Shown here: piece after piece, positions 43,085 to 51,723 of the stretch
Numbering within the stretch: position 1 is the stretch's first letter
Layout of the letters: each line of letters begins with the position of its first letter
Program-made: the position numbers and the translations under genes
Assembly: GCF_020923495.1 (NCBI RefSeq)
Contig: NZ_CP064048.1
Span: forward strand, 583,501 to 647,500
Length of the DNA stretch: 64,000 nucleotides
Direction: 5' to 3'
Source: Brevibacillus sedimenti
GTDB lineage: Bacteria > Bacillota > Bacilli > Brevibacillales > Brevibacillaceae
The notes under the pieces: generated by a model
The model's input: only the letters and a program-made list of their open reading frames with translations
Database searches by the model: none
Told to the model about the DNA's origin: nothing

Positions 43085-45359
43085 GCGGGCTACCCCCCTG
43101 GGCGACCCGCAGCAAGGAGAGCGCCAGTTCCTTGCCGCCTCCTTCTTCCGCCGCGCCGACGCAGGACGGGCAGCCAGACTCGCACGGGCAGGAACAGATC
43201 AGCTCCTCCGCCCGGGCCAGGATCGTCTCCATCTGTTTGTACACCTGCTCGCTCAATCCGATGCCGCCCGGATAGCGGTCGTACAGGAAAATCGTGGGCT
43301 GACCGGAGTGCACCGCTTTGCGCTGCGGAATCACGTGCAGATCGAGCGGATCGCACATCACGAACAGAGGGGCGACGTGCTGCAGCACGTGAGCCAGCCC
43401 CACCAACCCGCGCTCCACTTCGCTTGTCCCCACTTCCTCCAGCAGCGCTTCGGAAAATCCGATCCAGGCCGCGTTGGTGTGCAATTCTTCCTCCGGCAGG
43501 TGGATCGGACCGGAGCCGATGTTTTCATGTGTCTCAAACTTGATTTTCTTGAAAATGGTCGCCATGGCGTGGACCGACACTTCCCCGTAGGCGTATTCGG
43601 TCTGCGGCCCGCGACGGGACTGATCCTGCTCCAGCACCTTCAGCTGGACGGCCAGGTTGGCGTCCGTATAGTAATCCACCTGCACTTCCCGCACGTACGC
43701 TTTCTTCTCTTCGTAGTCCAGTTTCTCCACCTGATACTGAACGCCCTGGTGAAGGTAAATCGCTTCGTCGTGCAGAAGCGTCAGCGAACTGAAGCGGTCC
43801 ATCTCCCCGATCACCTTTTCGTTGCCCCGCTCGCTGATGTCGATGATCACCACGTTTTCCTGGGAAGCCGAACGGAGGCTGATGTTGTGCGCTGGAAACG
43901 AGTCGTTCATCCAGAACCACTTGCCCTTGGCGTGGTGCAGAATCTGCTCTTCCGTCAAAAACTCCAGGATTTCCGTGATCTCCGCCCGGCCGAAGCGGTC
44001 CCCTTCGGAAAAAGGCAGTTCGTAGGCAGCGCATTTGATGTGATCGACGAGGATAATCAGGTTGTCCGGGTTGATCCGGGCCGACTCCGGGCTGCGTTCA
44101 AAAAAGTATTCGGGATGCTGAATCACGTACTGGTCCAGCGGCGTGGAGCTGCCGACCAGGACGACGACCGACTCCCCCTGCCGCCTCCCGGCCCGGCCCG
44201 CCTGCTGCCAGGTGCTGGCGACCGAACCGGGATAGCCGGTGATCACGCACGCCTGGAGCTGGCCGATGTCGACGCCCAACTCCAGCGCGTTGGTGCTGAC
44301 CACGCCCATGATCTCTCCCTGGCGCAGCCCCTTTTCGATCGCTCGCCGCTGGCTGGGCAGATAGCCGCCGCGATAGCCCTGGATCGTCTTGGGCCCCAGC
44401 TTACGTTTGACCAGCTCTTGCAGATACTTGAGCAGGATCTCCACCCGCACCCGGCTGCGTGCGAACAAAATCGTCTGAATCCCGTTGGACAGAAACAGCT
44501 CCGTGATGTCCCGGGCTTCCAGCGTGGCGCTGCGCCGGATGTTCAGCTGCCGGTTGACGACGGGCGGATTGTAAAACAGGAAGTGTTTTTTTCCGGTGGG
44601 CGCGCCGTTGTTGTCCACCAGCACCATCGGCTCTTCCGTCAGCTGCTCCGCCAGTTCCCGCGGGTTGGCAATGGTGGCCGACGTGCAGATGAACTGCGGA
44701 CGGCTGCCGTAAAACGCGCAGATCCGCTTCAGCCGGCGGATGACATTGGCCACGTGGCTGCCGAACACGCCCCTGTATGTATGCAGTTCGTCGATGACGA
44801 CGTATCGCAAATGTTCAAAAAAGGAAACCCACTTGGTGTGATGAGGCAGGATGGCCGCATGCAGCATGTCCGGGTTGGTGATCACGATGTTGCCGGCCTT
44901 GCGGATCGTCTGTCGGATTTGGGCGGGCGTATCCCCGTCGTAGGTTTCCGACTTGATCGGCAGTCCCGATTCGTTGATCAGCTCATGCAGCTCGCTTTTC
45001 TGGTCCTGGGCCAACGCCTTCGTGGGAAACAGGTACAGCGCCCGTGTCTCCGGGTCTTCCGCAAGCGCCTGCATCACCGGCAGGTGGTAGCACATGCTCT
45101 TGCCGGAAGCGGTGGGCGTCACCGCCACGATGTGCTTTCCATCCCGCACGTGGCGAAAAGCCGTCTCCTGATGGGTGTACAGCGAGGAAATCCCCCGTTT
45201 GGTCAGTGTTTCCCGAATCCGCCCGTCCAGGTCAGGGGGAAAGGGAACCGTTTGCGCCTCGCGGGGTTCGATGGTTTTCCAATGCACGATGTTTCGCGCA
45301 AAGCGCTCGTCCTGGCGCAACCGTTCCAACACCTGCGCCATGTCCAGCTTGATTTTCAC
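43074..45359 (-). CDS. mrfA: MrfA (YprA) DEAD/DEAH-box repair helicase
   Basis: This protein of about 761 aa is a superfamily II helicase. Motif I is VTPTASGKSMCYHLP, motif II is VIDELHTYRG (DELH), motif III is CTSATIANP, and motif VI is QQAGRAGRR. The C-terminal DUF1998 region binds a metal through four cysteines in CSCPCESGCPSCVG. MrfA initiates mitomycin C lesion repair with MrfB. I chose the GTG at 45359 (AAGGTG upstream), because a GTG at 45371 would leave almost no leader after the predicted promoter. A LexA-like box lies in the promoter. Confidence 0.92.
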   Translation of the reverse strand: MKIKLDMAQVLERLRQDERFARNIVHWKTIEPREAQTVPFPPDLDGRIRETLTKRGISSLYTHQETAFRHVRDGKHIVAVTPTASGKSMCYHLPVMQALAEDPETRALYLFPTKALAQDQKSELHELINESGLPIKSETYDGDTPAQIRQTIRKAGNIVITNPDMLHAAILPHHTKWVSFFEHLRYVVIDELHTYRGVFGSHVANVIRRLKRICAFYGSRPQFICTSATIANPRELAEQLTEEPMVLVDNNGAPTGKKHFLFYNPPVVNRQLNIRRSATLEARDITELFLSNGIQTILFARSRVRVEILLKYLQELVKRKLGPKTIQGYRGGYLPSQRRAIEKGLRQGEIMGVVSTNALELGVDIGQLQACVITGYPGSVASTWQQAGRAGRRQGESVVVLVGSSTPLDQYVIQHPEYFFERSPESARINPDNLIILVDHIKCAAYELPFSEGDRFGRAEITEILEFLTEEQILHHAKGKWFWMNDSFPAHNISLRSASQENVVIIDISERGNEKVIGEMDRFSSLTLLHDEAIYLHQGVQYQVEKLDYEEKKAYVREVQVDYYTDANLAVQLKVLEQDQSRRGPQTEYAYGEVSVHAMATIFKKIKFETHENIGSGPIHLPEEELHTNAAWIGFSEALLEEVGTSEVERGLVGLAHVLQHVAPLFVMCDPLDLHVIPQRKAVHSGQPTIFLYDRYPGGIGLSEQVYKQMETILARAEELICSCPCESGCPSCVGAAEEGGGKELALSLLRVAQGGSPHVS

Positions 45360-45382
45360 GTCGAACACCACCTTCTTTCTCT

Positions 45383-45411
45383 ATTCTACGAATGTACGTT
45401 CGACAAGTAAA
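45383..45411 (-). promoter_or_regulatory. mrfAB promoter with embedded LexA (SOS) box
   Basis: On the minus strand TTTACT (45406-45411) and TAGAAT (45383-45388) are 17 nt apart. The spacer contains CGAACGTACATTCG (45389-45402), which differs from the Bacillus SOS consensus CGAAC-N4-GTTCG by a single base. LexA bound there would block the promoter. Confidence 0.65.
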
Positions 45412-45582
45412 TGGCTCGCGGGAAATCCACTTCATGGGATGGACATGGGAGGGGAAGCCGCCGCGTTACAACGCCGGCGGCGCTTGCCCCGGCGGGTTCT
45501 GTTCCAAACCACCCGTTTTTTTCGCCACGGCCAGCCCCGGACCGCCCAGGACCAGGCCGGTCAGACCGTATTCCGCCTTCGC

Positions 45583-46437
45583 TCACCGACGGAGCGCCCA
45601 CAACACAATCCGCTCGTACCATTTCCAGGGCAGCAGGCTTCTGAACAGATTCATCGCCGCTGTCCCCCGTCCCACGGGATAACGCAGACGAGGCGCGGGA
45701 GCGAGCGCCGCTCTCACCACCGCCGCCGCCACTTCCTGCGGGGGCGGCGCCGTATCTGCCGTCTTTCTGGCCATGCGCAGGACGGCCTCCAGCATGGGCT
45801 GATAAGGGGAGTCCTTTCGCGCGGGGATGGTCGCAAATCCTTTGCGCCAAATCTCTGTCTTGTACGCTCCCGGTTCGATTAGAACAGCGTGGATGCCAAA
45901 CGGCAGGACCTCAAGTCGCAGCGCTTCGGTAAACCCCTCGACGGCAAACTTGGTAGCGGCGTAGGGGGCGAACCCCGGGAACGCGATCCTCCCGCTGACG
46001 CTGCTGATGTTGATGATTGTCCCCCGCCGCTGTCTTCTCATGTGCGGCAGGACGGCCCGGGTGACGGCGACTGTCCCGAAGAAGTTGGTCTCCATCTGCG
46101 CACGCCACGTGTGATCGTCCACTTCCTCGACGACTCCTCCGGCAGCAAATCCGGCATTGTTGACCAGCACGTCAATCCGGCCGTAGTCCGCGGCGATCTT
46201 TTCGAGGGTTTGGCGAATACCCGCATGGTCGGTGACATCCATCCGCCGCACGTCGATGCTCTCCCGCACGCCGGCTGCCTCGGCCGTATGCAGCAGGGCA
46301 TCCCGCTTTTCCGGACTGCGCATCGTGGCGACGACGCGATACCCCGCCTGCGCCAAGCCAACGCTCGTGTGCAGGCCAAATCCGCTGGAGGCTCCCGTAA
46401 CCAGAGCGACCGCTCGTGTTTCCCGCTCTATCGTCAT
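45583..46437 (-). CDS. Short-chain dehydrogenase/reductase
   Basis: This 284-aa SDR has the NAD(P)-binding TGASSGFG (about residues 15-22), the NNAG motif, the catalytic Ser in ISSVSGR, and Y-x3-K in YAATK. The Arg residues after the second beta strand (RSPEKRD) favour NADPH. The substrate is not evident; similar proteins act on lipids, sugars or quinones. AAAGGAGG precedes the ATG at 46437. It stands alone downstream of the opuA terminator, and no terminator of its own is clear. Confidence 0.88.
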   Translation of the reverse strand: MTIERETRAVALVTGASSGFGLHTSVGLAQAGYRVVATMRSPEKRDALLHTAEAAGVRESIDVRRMDVTDHAGIRQTLEKIAADYGRIDVLVNNAGFAAGGVVEEVDDHTWRAQMETNFFGTVAVTRAVLPHMRRQRRGTIINISSVSGRIAFPGFAPYAATKFAVEGFTEALRLEVLPFGIHAVLIEPGAYKTEIWRKGFATIPARKDSPYQPMLEAVLRMARKTADTAPPPQEVAAAVVRAALAPAPRLRYPVGRGTAAMNLFRSLLPWKWYERIVLWALRR

Positions 46438-46533
46438 GACCGTTCCTCCTTTGTGCAAGTGCCGCCCAACAGGCCAGCCACTGCACAATCATCTGGTTTC
46501 TCTCATCATATCTCACGCAGCTCGCATGAACCA

Positions 46534-46570
46534 GGACAAAAAAGGACGCCGCGTGTGCGCGAGCGTCCCG
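46534..46570 (-). terminator. Terminator of opuAA-AB-AC
   Basis: GGACGC (46544-46549) and GCGTCC (46564-46569) form the stem base, with an inner CGCG pairing and a minus-strand tail of TTTTTTGTCC. It begins 10 nt after the opuAC stop. Confidence 0.8.
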
Positions 46571-46579
46571 TTTGCTTTC

Positions 46580-47479
46580 TTACTTCTTCAGGTCCTCGAT
46601 CGAGGTGATGTCCATGTAGCTCGGCACCACCAGACCGATCCTCGTGCCGTTGAGATTGGGGCCGAGGTCTTCGACGTCCTTGCCCAATTTCTCGTAGTAA
46701 TCCGCATGCGTCGTCGGCAGCCAGGCCGCCACCATGCCGTCCACGTCGCCGTTGGCCACGCCGGCCCACATCGGGCCTGCTTCCACCTGGTTCAGCTCTA
46801 CCTTGTAGTTCAGCTTCTCTTCCAGCACCTTTTTCACCACGTGGGTGCTGGCGATTTCGGAATCCCAGGCGACGTAGGCCAGGGTGATGGTTTCGCCGTT
46901 GCCCGGCTTGATGCCCTGCACCCATTTATTGACGAGTTCCTGGTTGTTGTTTACCCATTCAGCTGCCGCTTCCTCCGGGTTTTTGCCCTCGGAGATGGCC
47001 AGCATCACCTTTTCCATATCGCTCGGCGTCCAGGTGAAGTTGTCCAGGAACGCATACGCGCTCGGGTGCGCTTCCTTCAGCCCCTTGCGGACGATCGTAT
47101 GAATCTGCTCTTCTTTCCCGTACACCCCTTTGGGGTCTTCCAGATACTTCAGGTCAAATTTGGAAAACATCCAGTGCGGAGTCCAGCCGGTCACGATGAT
47201 CGGCTTTTTGTTTTTGATCGCCTCGCTGAGCGCTGCCGTCATCGCCGCGCTGGAGCCTTCCACCAGCTCCCAGTCCTTCAGTTCGTACTCCCCGACGGCC
47301 TTTTCCGTCGCTTTCATCAGGCCGGCACCGGGGTCGATCCCGATGATCTTGTACCCCACCTGCTGGCCGACACTGCCTCCGCCGGCGTCCTGCGGCGTCT
47401 GCTCCTTCGAGGAACAACCGACCATCAGCATGCTGATTCCGAGGAGAACCGCCAAACCTTTGACCCAACGTTTTTTCAT
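46580..47479 (-). CDS. opuAC: OpuAC glycine betaine-binding lipoprotein
   Basis: This 299-aa lipoprotein has a signal ending in LMVGC (lipidated Cys22) and an OpuAC-type ligand domain. Trp residues that form the betaine cage are visible in VTGWTPHWMF and MVAAWLPTTHADYY. It delivers glycine betaine or proline betaine to the OpuAA/OpuAB importer for osmoprotection. GGGAGG precedes the ATG. It is the last gene of the operon, as in B. subtilis. Confidence 0.93.
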   Translation of the reverse strand: MKKRWVKGLAVLLGISMLMVGCSSKEQTPQDAGGGSVGQQVGYKIIGIDPGAGLMKATEKAVGEYELKDWELVEGSSAAMTAALSEAIKNKKPIIVTGWTPHWMFSKFDLKYLEDPKGVYGKEEQIHTIVRKGLKEAHPSAYAFLDNFTWTPSDMEKVMLAISEGKNPEEAAAEWVNNNQELVNKWVQGIKPGNGETITLAYVAWDSEIASTHVVKKVLEEKLNYKVELNQVEAGPMWAGVANGDVDGMVAAWLPTTHADYYEKLGKDVEDLGPNLNGTRIGLVVPSYMDITSIEDLKK

Positions 47480-47482
47480 TAT

Positions 47483-48331
47483 TTATCCCTCCCGCAGGTT
47501 TTTCTTTTTCCCCATGTTTTGGGTGATGCGATCCAGCAAAATGGCCATAATCACGATTGCCAGCCCCGCTTCAAACCCGGTGCCGATATTGATTTGGGTG
47601 ACTGCCCGGTAGACATCGGCTCCCAGCCCCTTGGCACCGATCATGGATGCGATCACGACCATGGACAGCGCCAGCATGATGCTCTGGTTGACGCCCGCCA
47701 TGATCGTCGTCTTGGCCAGCGGAAGCTGCACCTTGAATAGCTTTTGCCAGGAGGTGGCGCCAAATGCGTCCGAGGCTTCGATCAATTCCCCCGGCACCTG
47801 GCGAATACCCAGATTGGTCAGGCGAATCGTCGGCGGCATCGCAAAGATTACAGACGCGATCACACCCGGCACCTTGCCAAGACCGAAGAAAAAGATGGCC
47901 GGAATCAAGTAGACAAAGGCCGGCATTGTCTGCATGAAGTCGAGCAGCGGCGTGACCACGTTGCGCACCGAATCTTTGCGGGCGCACAAGATGCCGGCGG
48001 GCACGCCGATCACGATCGAAATCAACCCGGCGGTAAGCACCAGCGCCAGCGTTTCCATCGAATGTTCCCAATACCCCAGATTGGCGATCAACAGCAGGCC
48101 AATCAGCGTAAACAGGGCGACGCGCAACCGTCCGACCATGTAGGCCAACAGTGTGAAAACGAGAATCAACAGCCAGTCGGGCAGACTGGTAAAGATCAGT
48201 GCAAACAGATCCACCGTGCTGCCAATGATGGCCGAAATCACGTCAAAAACCAGGCCGAAATGCTCATCCAGATACTGGACCAGCCGCTCCACCCAGCGAT
48301 CGAGCGGCAGTTTCGGAAACAGCTCACTCAC
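47483..48331 (-). CDS. opuAB: OpuAB glycine betaine ABC permease
   Basis: This 282-aa permease has about eight helices and the binding-protein-dependent transport signature EASDAFGATSWQKLFKVQLP (EAA loop). It forms the membrane channel of OpuA. The start is a GTG at 48331 that overlaps the opuAA stop, so translation is coupled. Confidence 0.93.
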   Translation of the reverse strand: MSELFPKLPLDRWVERLVQYLDEHFGLVFDVISAIIGSTVDLFALIFTSLPDWLLILVFTLLAYMVGRLRVALFTLIGLLLIANLGYWEHSMETLALVLTAGLISIVIGVPAGILCARKDSVRNVVTPLLDFMQTMPAFVYLIPAIFFFGLGKVPGVIASVIFAMPPTIRLTNLGIRQVPGELIEASDAFGATSWQKLFKVQLPLAKTTIMAGVNQSIMLALSMVVIASMIGAKGLGADVYRAVTQINIGTGFEAGLAIVIMAILLDRITQNMGKKKNLREG

Positions 48332-49553
48332 CCTCTACCACCTGCCTTTCTGCTTCTGTATCGGACGGCGTTATCCGGTTAACCTTGCCGGCTAGTCCAC
48401 CCAATACCGCCCCTTTCACGACGACACCCAGCAGGCGGTTCTGCTCGCCGACGACGGCTACAGGGACGTCGGAAAACGCCACCAGGTCGAACATTTCGTT
48501 TAACAGCGTATGGGCCGAGACGGTCGGCACCTCGCGTTCCATCACGTCTTCCAATGTCTTCGCTTCCCGCGAGGCGGCATTGACCGCGTCCGCCTTGATC
48601 ACACCGATCAGCCGTTTCTTTTTGTCCACCACGTACAGGCTGGAGACGCCCCGGTCTTTCATCAGCTGCAGGGCGACCCGCGGCCCCTTGTCCAGGGTGA
48701 TGGTTTCCGCCCGCTTCATCACGTGTTCCGCTGCCAGCACTTTGGAGCGGTCCACGTCTTCCACGAACTTCTCCACGTACTCGTTGGCCGGATTGGTCAG
48801 AATCTCTTCCGGCGTGCCGATCTGGACGATCGCTCCATCTTTCATCAACGCGATCCGATCCCCGATTTTCAAGGCTTCGTCCAGATCGTGGGTAATAAAC
48901 AGGATCGTTTTCTGCATGGTCGTCTGCAGTTCCAGCAGTTCATCCTGCATGTCTTTGCGGATCAGCGGGTCCAGGGCGCTAAAGGCTTCGTCCATCAAGA
49001 GGACGTCCGGATCGTTGGCCAGCGCTCTCGCCAGCCCGACCCGCTGCTGCATCCCGCCGCTCAACTGATCGGGAAAGCTGTTTTCCCAGCCGCTGAGGCC
49101 GACCAGCGCCAAGGCGTTTTTCGCCTTCTCTTCCCGCTCTTTTTTGGGAATATTCTGCACTTCCAAACCAAATTCCACGTTTTCCAGCACCGTTCGGTGG
49201 GGAAACAGCGCAAATTTCTGAAAGACCATGCCCAGCTTTTTCCGCCGGACCTGCTGAAGCTGTTCGGCGTTCATCCGGACGATGTCTTCCCCATCGATCA
49301 GGATGCTGCCGGCCGTCGGTTCGATCAGCCGGTTAATCAGGCGCACCAGGGTCGATTTACCGCTGCCGGACAGACCCATGATGACAAAAATCTCGCCCGC
49401 CTCCACCTCAAAGCTGACCTGATTGACCCCCACGGTCAAGCCTGTCTCCTTCAAGATGTCCTGCTTGGACCATCCCCGCTTCAGGTAGTCAAACGCGCGA
49501 TGAGGCTGACGTCCAAAGATTTTCGTGAGATTTTCCACCTTGATTTTCGGCAT
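48324..49553 (-). CDS. opuAA: OpuAA glycine betaine ABC ATPase with CBS domains
   Basis: This 409-aa ATPase has Walker A GLSGSGKST (about 61-69), signature LSGGMQQRVGLARAL, Walker B VLLMDEAFSALDP and switch His in FITHDLDEAL. The C-terminal third holds two CBS domains (from about residue 285), which in OpuA sense ionic strength. I chose the ATG at 49553 with GGAGGTGA upstream. It heads the opuA operon, divergent from gbsR. Confidence 0.95.
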   Translation of the reverse strand: MPKIKVENLTKIFGRQPHRAFDYLKRGWSKQDILKETGLTVGVNQVSFEVEAGEIFVIMGLSGSGKSTLVRLINRLIEPTAGSILIDGEDIVRMNAEQLQQVRRKKLGMVFQKFALFPHRTVLENVEFGLEVQNIPKKEREEKAKNALALVGLSGWENSFPDQLSGGMQQRVGLARALANDPDVLLMDEAFSALDPLIRKDMQDELLELQTTMQKTILFITHDLDEALKIGDRIALMKDGAIVQIGTPEEILTNPANEYVEKFVEDVDRSKVLAAEHVMKRAETITLDKGPRVALQLMKDRGVSSLYVVDKKKRLIGVIKADAVNAASREAKTLEDVMEREVPTVSAHTLLNEMFDLVAFSDVPVAVVGEQNRLLGVVVKGAVLGGLAGKVNRITPSDTEAERQVVEGE

Positions 49554-49598
49554 AACGTCACCTCCAACGTTTTTGTACGGACGCAATCGCTCCCCCTC

Positions 49599-49628
49599 AT
49601 TGTAGCGAAGCGAGGTTGGCTGCCACAA
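49599..49628 (-). promoter_or_regulatory. Promoter of opuA
   Basis: On the minus strand TTGTGG (49623-49628) and TACAAT (49599-49604) are 18 nt apart, about 46 bp upstream of opuAA. Confidence 0.5.
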
Positions 49629-49693
49629 ATTTGGTAATCCGCGATATTTGGGACTATATAGCGTTCAGAAAAAACTTTACGTACTTTTTTTAC

Positions 49694-49719
49694 TATATAC
49701 TAAGAATATCTCGTATATA
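49694..49719. promoter_or_regulatory. Inverted repeat between opuA and gbsR, candidate GbsR operator
   Basis: TATATAC and GTATATA form perfect 7-bp arms around 12 nt in a very AT-rich stretch. It lies between the two divergent promoters, 17 nt upstream of the gbsR -35. Confidence 0.45.
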
Positions 49720-49735
49720 CTGTATGATGTGGTCA

Positions 49736-49764
49736 TTTACTTCTAGTCGTTTCCCTAGTACAAT
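49736..49764 (+). promoter_or_regulatory. Promoter of gbsR
   Basis: TTTACT (49736-49741) and TACAAT (49759-49764) are exactly 17 nt apart. The predicted start near 49771 leaves only 8 nt before the first ATG, which favours the TTG start at 49797. Confidence 0.55.
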
Positions 49765-49796
49765 TCGAATCAGGTAAAATGGATAGAGGAGCTGCT

Positions 49797-50351
49797 TTGT
49801 TTGCTATGGATGCCAAACATGAAGAAATCCTTCAACGGGCTCAAGAACGGGTAATCGAAGCTCTCGCCAAAAACATGGATCTGTACGGAATCACCATGTC
49901 CACGGGGTTGCTGTACGGAACCCTGCTGTTTCAAGACAAGCCGATGACGCTTGATGAAATGGGCAAAGCGATGGGCATGAGCAAGACGAGCATGAGCACC
50001 GGTGTGCGCACCTTGATGGAATTAAAAATGGTAGAAAAAATTTGGAAAAAAGGAGCACGAAAGGATCACTACGAGGTAAACCTCGATTGGTACCAGAATT
50101 TCATTGACTTGTTCTCGCTCCGTTGGAGAAGCGCGGCCGAATACAACGTGCATGCGATGAAAAAATCACTCCAGGAGCTGCACGCCCTTCTCCAAAGCGA
50201 AGACCTGTCGGATGAGCTGAGAGAACGCGTGCAAACAAGCATTCAACGCATTGAGAACGGTTTGGAATACTACGACTGGCTTTCCCGCTTGATCGACTCG
50301 TTTGAAACACACGAGATATTCCAGTTTGTGCCAAAGAAACCGATGAGCTAG
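49797..50351 (+). CDS. gbsR: GbsR/MarR-type transcriptional regulator
   Basis: This 184-aa protein is a GbsR-family winged-helix regulator: ITMSTGLLYGTLLFQDKP and GMSKTSMSTGVRTLMEL form the DNA-binding part, followed by a C-terminal helical dimerisation region. In B. subtilis GbsR represses choline/glycine betaine genes and responds to choline. Here it faces opuA, so opuA control is the natural inference. I chose the TTG at 49797 because AGGAG lies 5 nt upstream and the promoter leaves too short a leader for the ATG at 49779; an ATG at 49806 is also possible. Confidence 0.85.
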   Translation: MFAMDAKHEEILQRAQERVIEALAKNMDLYGITMSTGLLYGTLLFQDKPMTLDEMGKAMGMSKTSMSTGVRTLMELKMVEKIWKKGARKDHYEVNLDWYQNFIDLFSLRWRSAAEYNVHAMKKSLQELHALLQSEDLSDELRERVQTSIQRIENGLEYYDWLSRLIDSFETHEIFQFVPKKPMS

Positions 50352-50377
50352 GCATGTCCTCAGCCGCTTATCGCACA

Positions 50378-50421
50378 AAAGCACCCGCGCTGCTGCGATC
50401 TGGCAGCAATACGGGTGCTTT
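50378..50421. terminator. Bidirectional terminator between gbsR and the LLM gene
   Basis: AAAGCACCCG and CGGGTGCTTT pair perfectly, with an inner CTGCTG/CAGCA stem. It is shared by two converging genes. Confidence 0.75.
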
Positions 50422-50472
50422 CATTGTGCCCTTGCGTGGCGATTCATACGTGCTTGCGTGCGGCAGCCGCTC

Positions 50473-51483
50473 CTACCGAGGCAACAAGTCAAATGCCTCT
50501 GCCAGCAGTTGATACGACTTCAGCTTAGCCTCAAAATCGTGTGTAATGGTGGCCACCATAAACTCCGTTGTATTGTATCGCTCGCTCATCTGCAGGATTC
50601 GTTCCTTCACCTGTTCCTTGGTGCCCACGATCATGCGCTTGCGGTTTTCCTGAATCCGGTAGCGGTCATAATCCGTATAGGGATAACGAAGCGCCGCCTC
50701 GACGGAAGGGGTGCCCTGACTGCCGCCCCCTTTTTCCAGCAGCAAGAGGGACAGGTCGAGACTGGAAGCAATTCGATTCGCTGCTTCCTCAGTCTCGGCA
50801 CAGATGACAAAGATCGCCACCATCGACTGCGGTCGATCGTTTACGAGGGACGGCTGAAAATGTTTCTGGTACCACCGCATGGCCTCTTCGCCGCCTTCCC
50901 CGTTGATAAACTGGGCAAAGGCAAACGATGCTCCCCGCTCGGCGGCCAGTCTGGCGCTCTCCCCGCTGGAGCCGAGCAGCCACAACTGGGGCACGGTGGG
51001 GACGATGGGCGTTGCCCGCAGCCCCGGAAACTTGTGGTTCTCGTCAATCGTGTCGTACAAATAGCCGATCAGATCATCCAACTGCTCTGGGTATCGGTCG
51101 ATGCCCGCTACTTTTCCCTCCTGCAGTGCTCTTGTGGCGAGCGGCATGCCGCCAGGTGCCCGGCCTACTCCCAGGTCGATCCGGTTGGGGTGCAGTCCTT
51201 CCAGCACGCGAAACGTTTCCGCCACCTTGTACGCGCTGTAGTGGGGCAGCATGACGCCGCCAGTACCTATCCGCATGTTTGTGGTGACCGCCGCCAGATG
51301 GGCCACCAGGACTTCCGGGCTGGACCCGGCCAACCCCAGCGTATGGTGATGTTCCGATACCCAAAAGCGATGAAAGCCCAGGCGGTCCAGTTCACGGGCC
51401 AGGCGGACGGTCTGGGACAGCGCCTCCGGGGCCGTGCTGCCCTGGGCAATCGGGGATTGGTCCAGTACGCTCAAGCGAATCAT
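50473..51483 (-). CDS. LLM-class flavin-dependent oxidoreductase
   Basis: This 336-aa protein belongs to the bacterial luciferase-like monooxygenase family, in the subgroup with the N-terminal signature LSVLDQSPI. Other markers are FWVSEHHHTLGLAGSSPEVL, RIGTGGVMLPHYSAYKVAE and LGVGRAPGG. It would use reduced flavin (FMNH2 or F420-like) on an unknown substrate. I chose the ATG at 51483 (GAGGTG upstream); a GTG at 51495 is less well placed. It is monocistronic. Confidence 0.9.
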   Translation of the reverse strand: MIRLSVLDQSPIAQGSTAPEALSQTVRLARELDRLGFHRFWVSEHHHTLGLAGSSPEVLVAHLAAVTTNMRIGTGGVMLPHYSAYKVAETFRVLEGLHPNRIDLGVGRAPGGMPLATRALQEGKVAGIDRYPEQLDDLIGYLYDTIDENHKFPGLRATPIVPTVPQLWLLGSSGESARLAAERGASFAFAQFINGEGGEEAMRWYQKHFQPSLVNDRPQSMVAIFVICAETEEAANRIASSLDLSLLLLEKGGGSQGTPSVEAALRYPYTDYDRYRIQENRKRMIVGTKEQVKERILQMSERYNTTEFMVATITHDFEAKLKSYQLLAEAFDLLPR

Positions 51484-51616
51484 CTTGCTTCTCACCTCTC
51501 CCTTATGATTTCACGTTTTTCCTCCGACAGGCAATAAACCAAGTGTACCCGAGTGCAGTTTGGGCGTCGCAAGGCAAAAGAGCTGGCGCTTCTCCCCGCC
51601 CGTGCTGCGGCAGTAA

Positions 51617-51661
51617 CGAAAAAACCCTGCCTGTCCGCCATTACGCGAAAACAAGTAGGGG
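51617..51661 (-). terminator. Terminator of the yclNOPQ-type operon
   Basis: On the minus strand CCCTACTTG pairs with CAGGCAGGG (one mismatch, one wobble) with an inner CGC/GCG pairing, followed by TTTTTTCG. It is about 63 nt after the yclQ stop. Confidence 0.65.
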
Positions 51662-51723
51662 CTCGATACATATATTTATAATGATGTTCCTCGGTTCACA
51701 GCCTTCGCCGATCCCCGCAACGA

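Noticed and set aside
45461..45486. GC-rich imperfect hairpin near 45461-45486 as a terminator of the SDR gene
   Set aside because: There is no T-tract and the stem is interrupted.
51484..51616. Possible LLM-gene promoter TTGCGA with TACACT on the minus strand
   Set aside because: The spacing is 19 nt and both elements are weak, so I did not list it as a feature.
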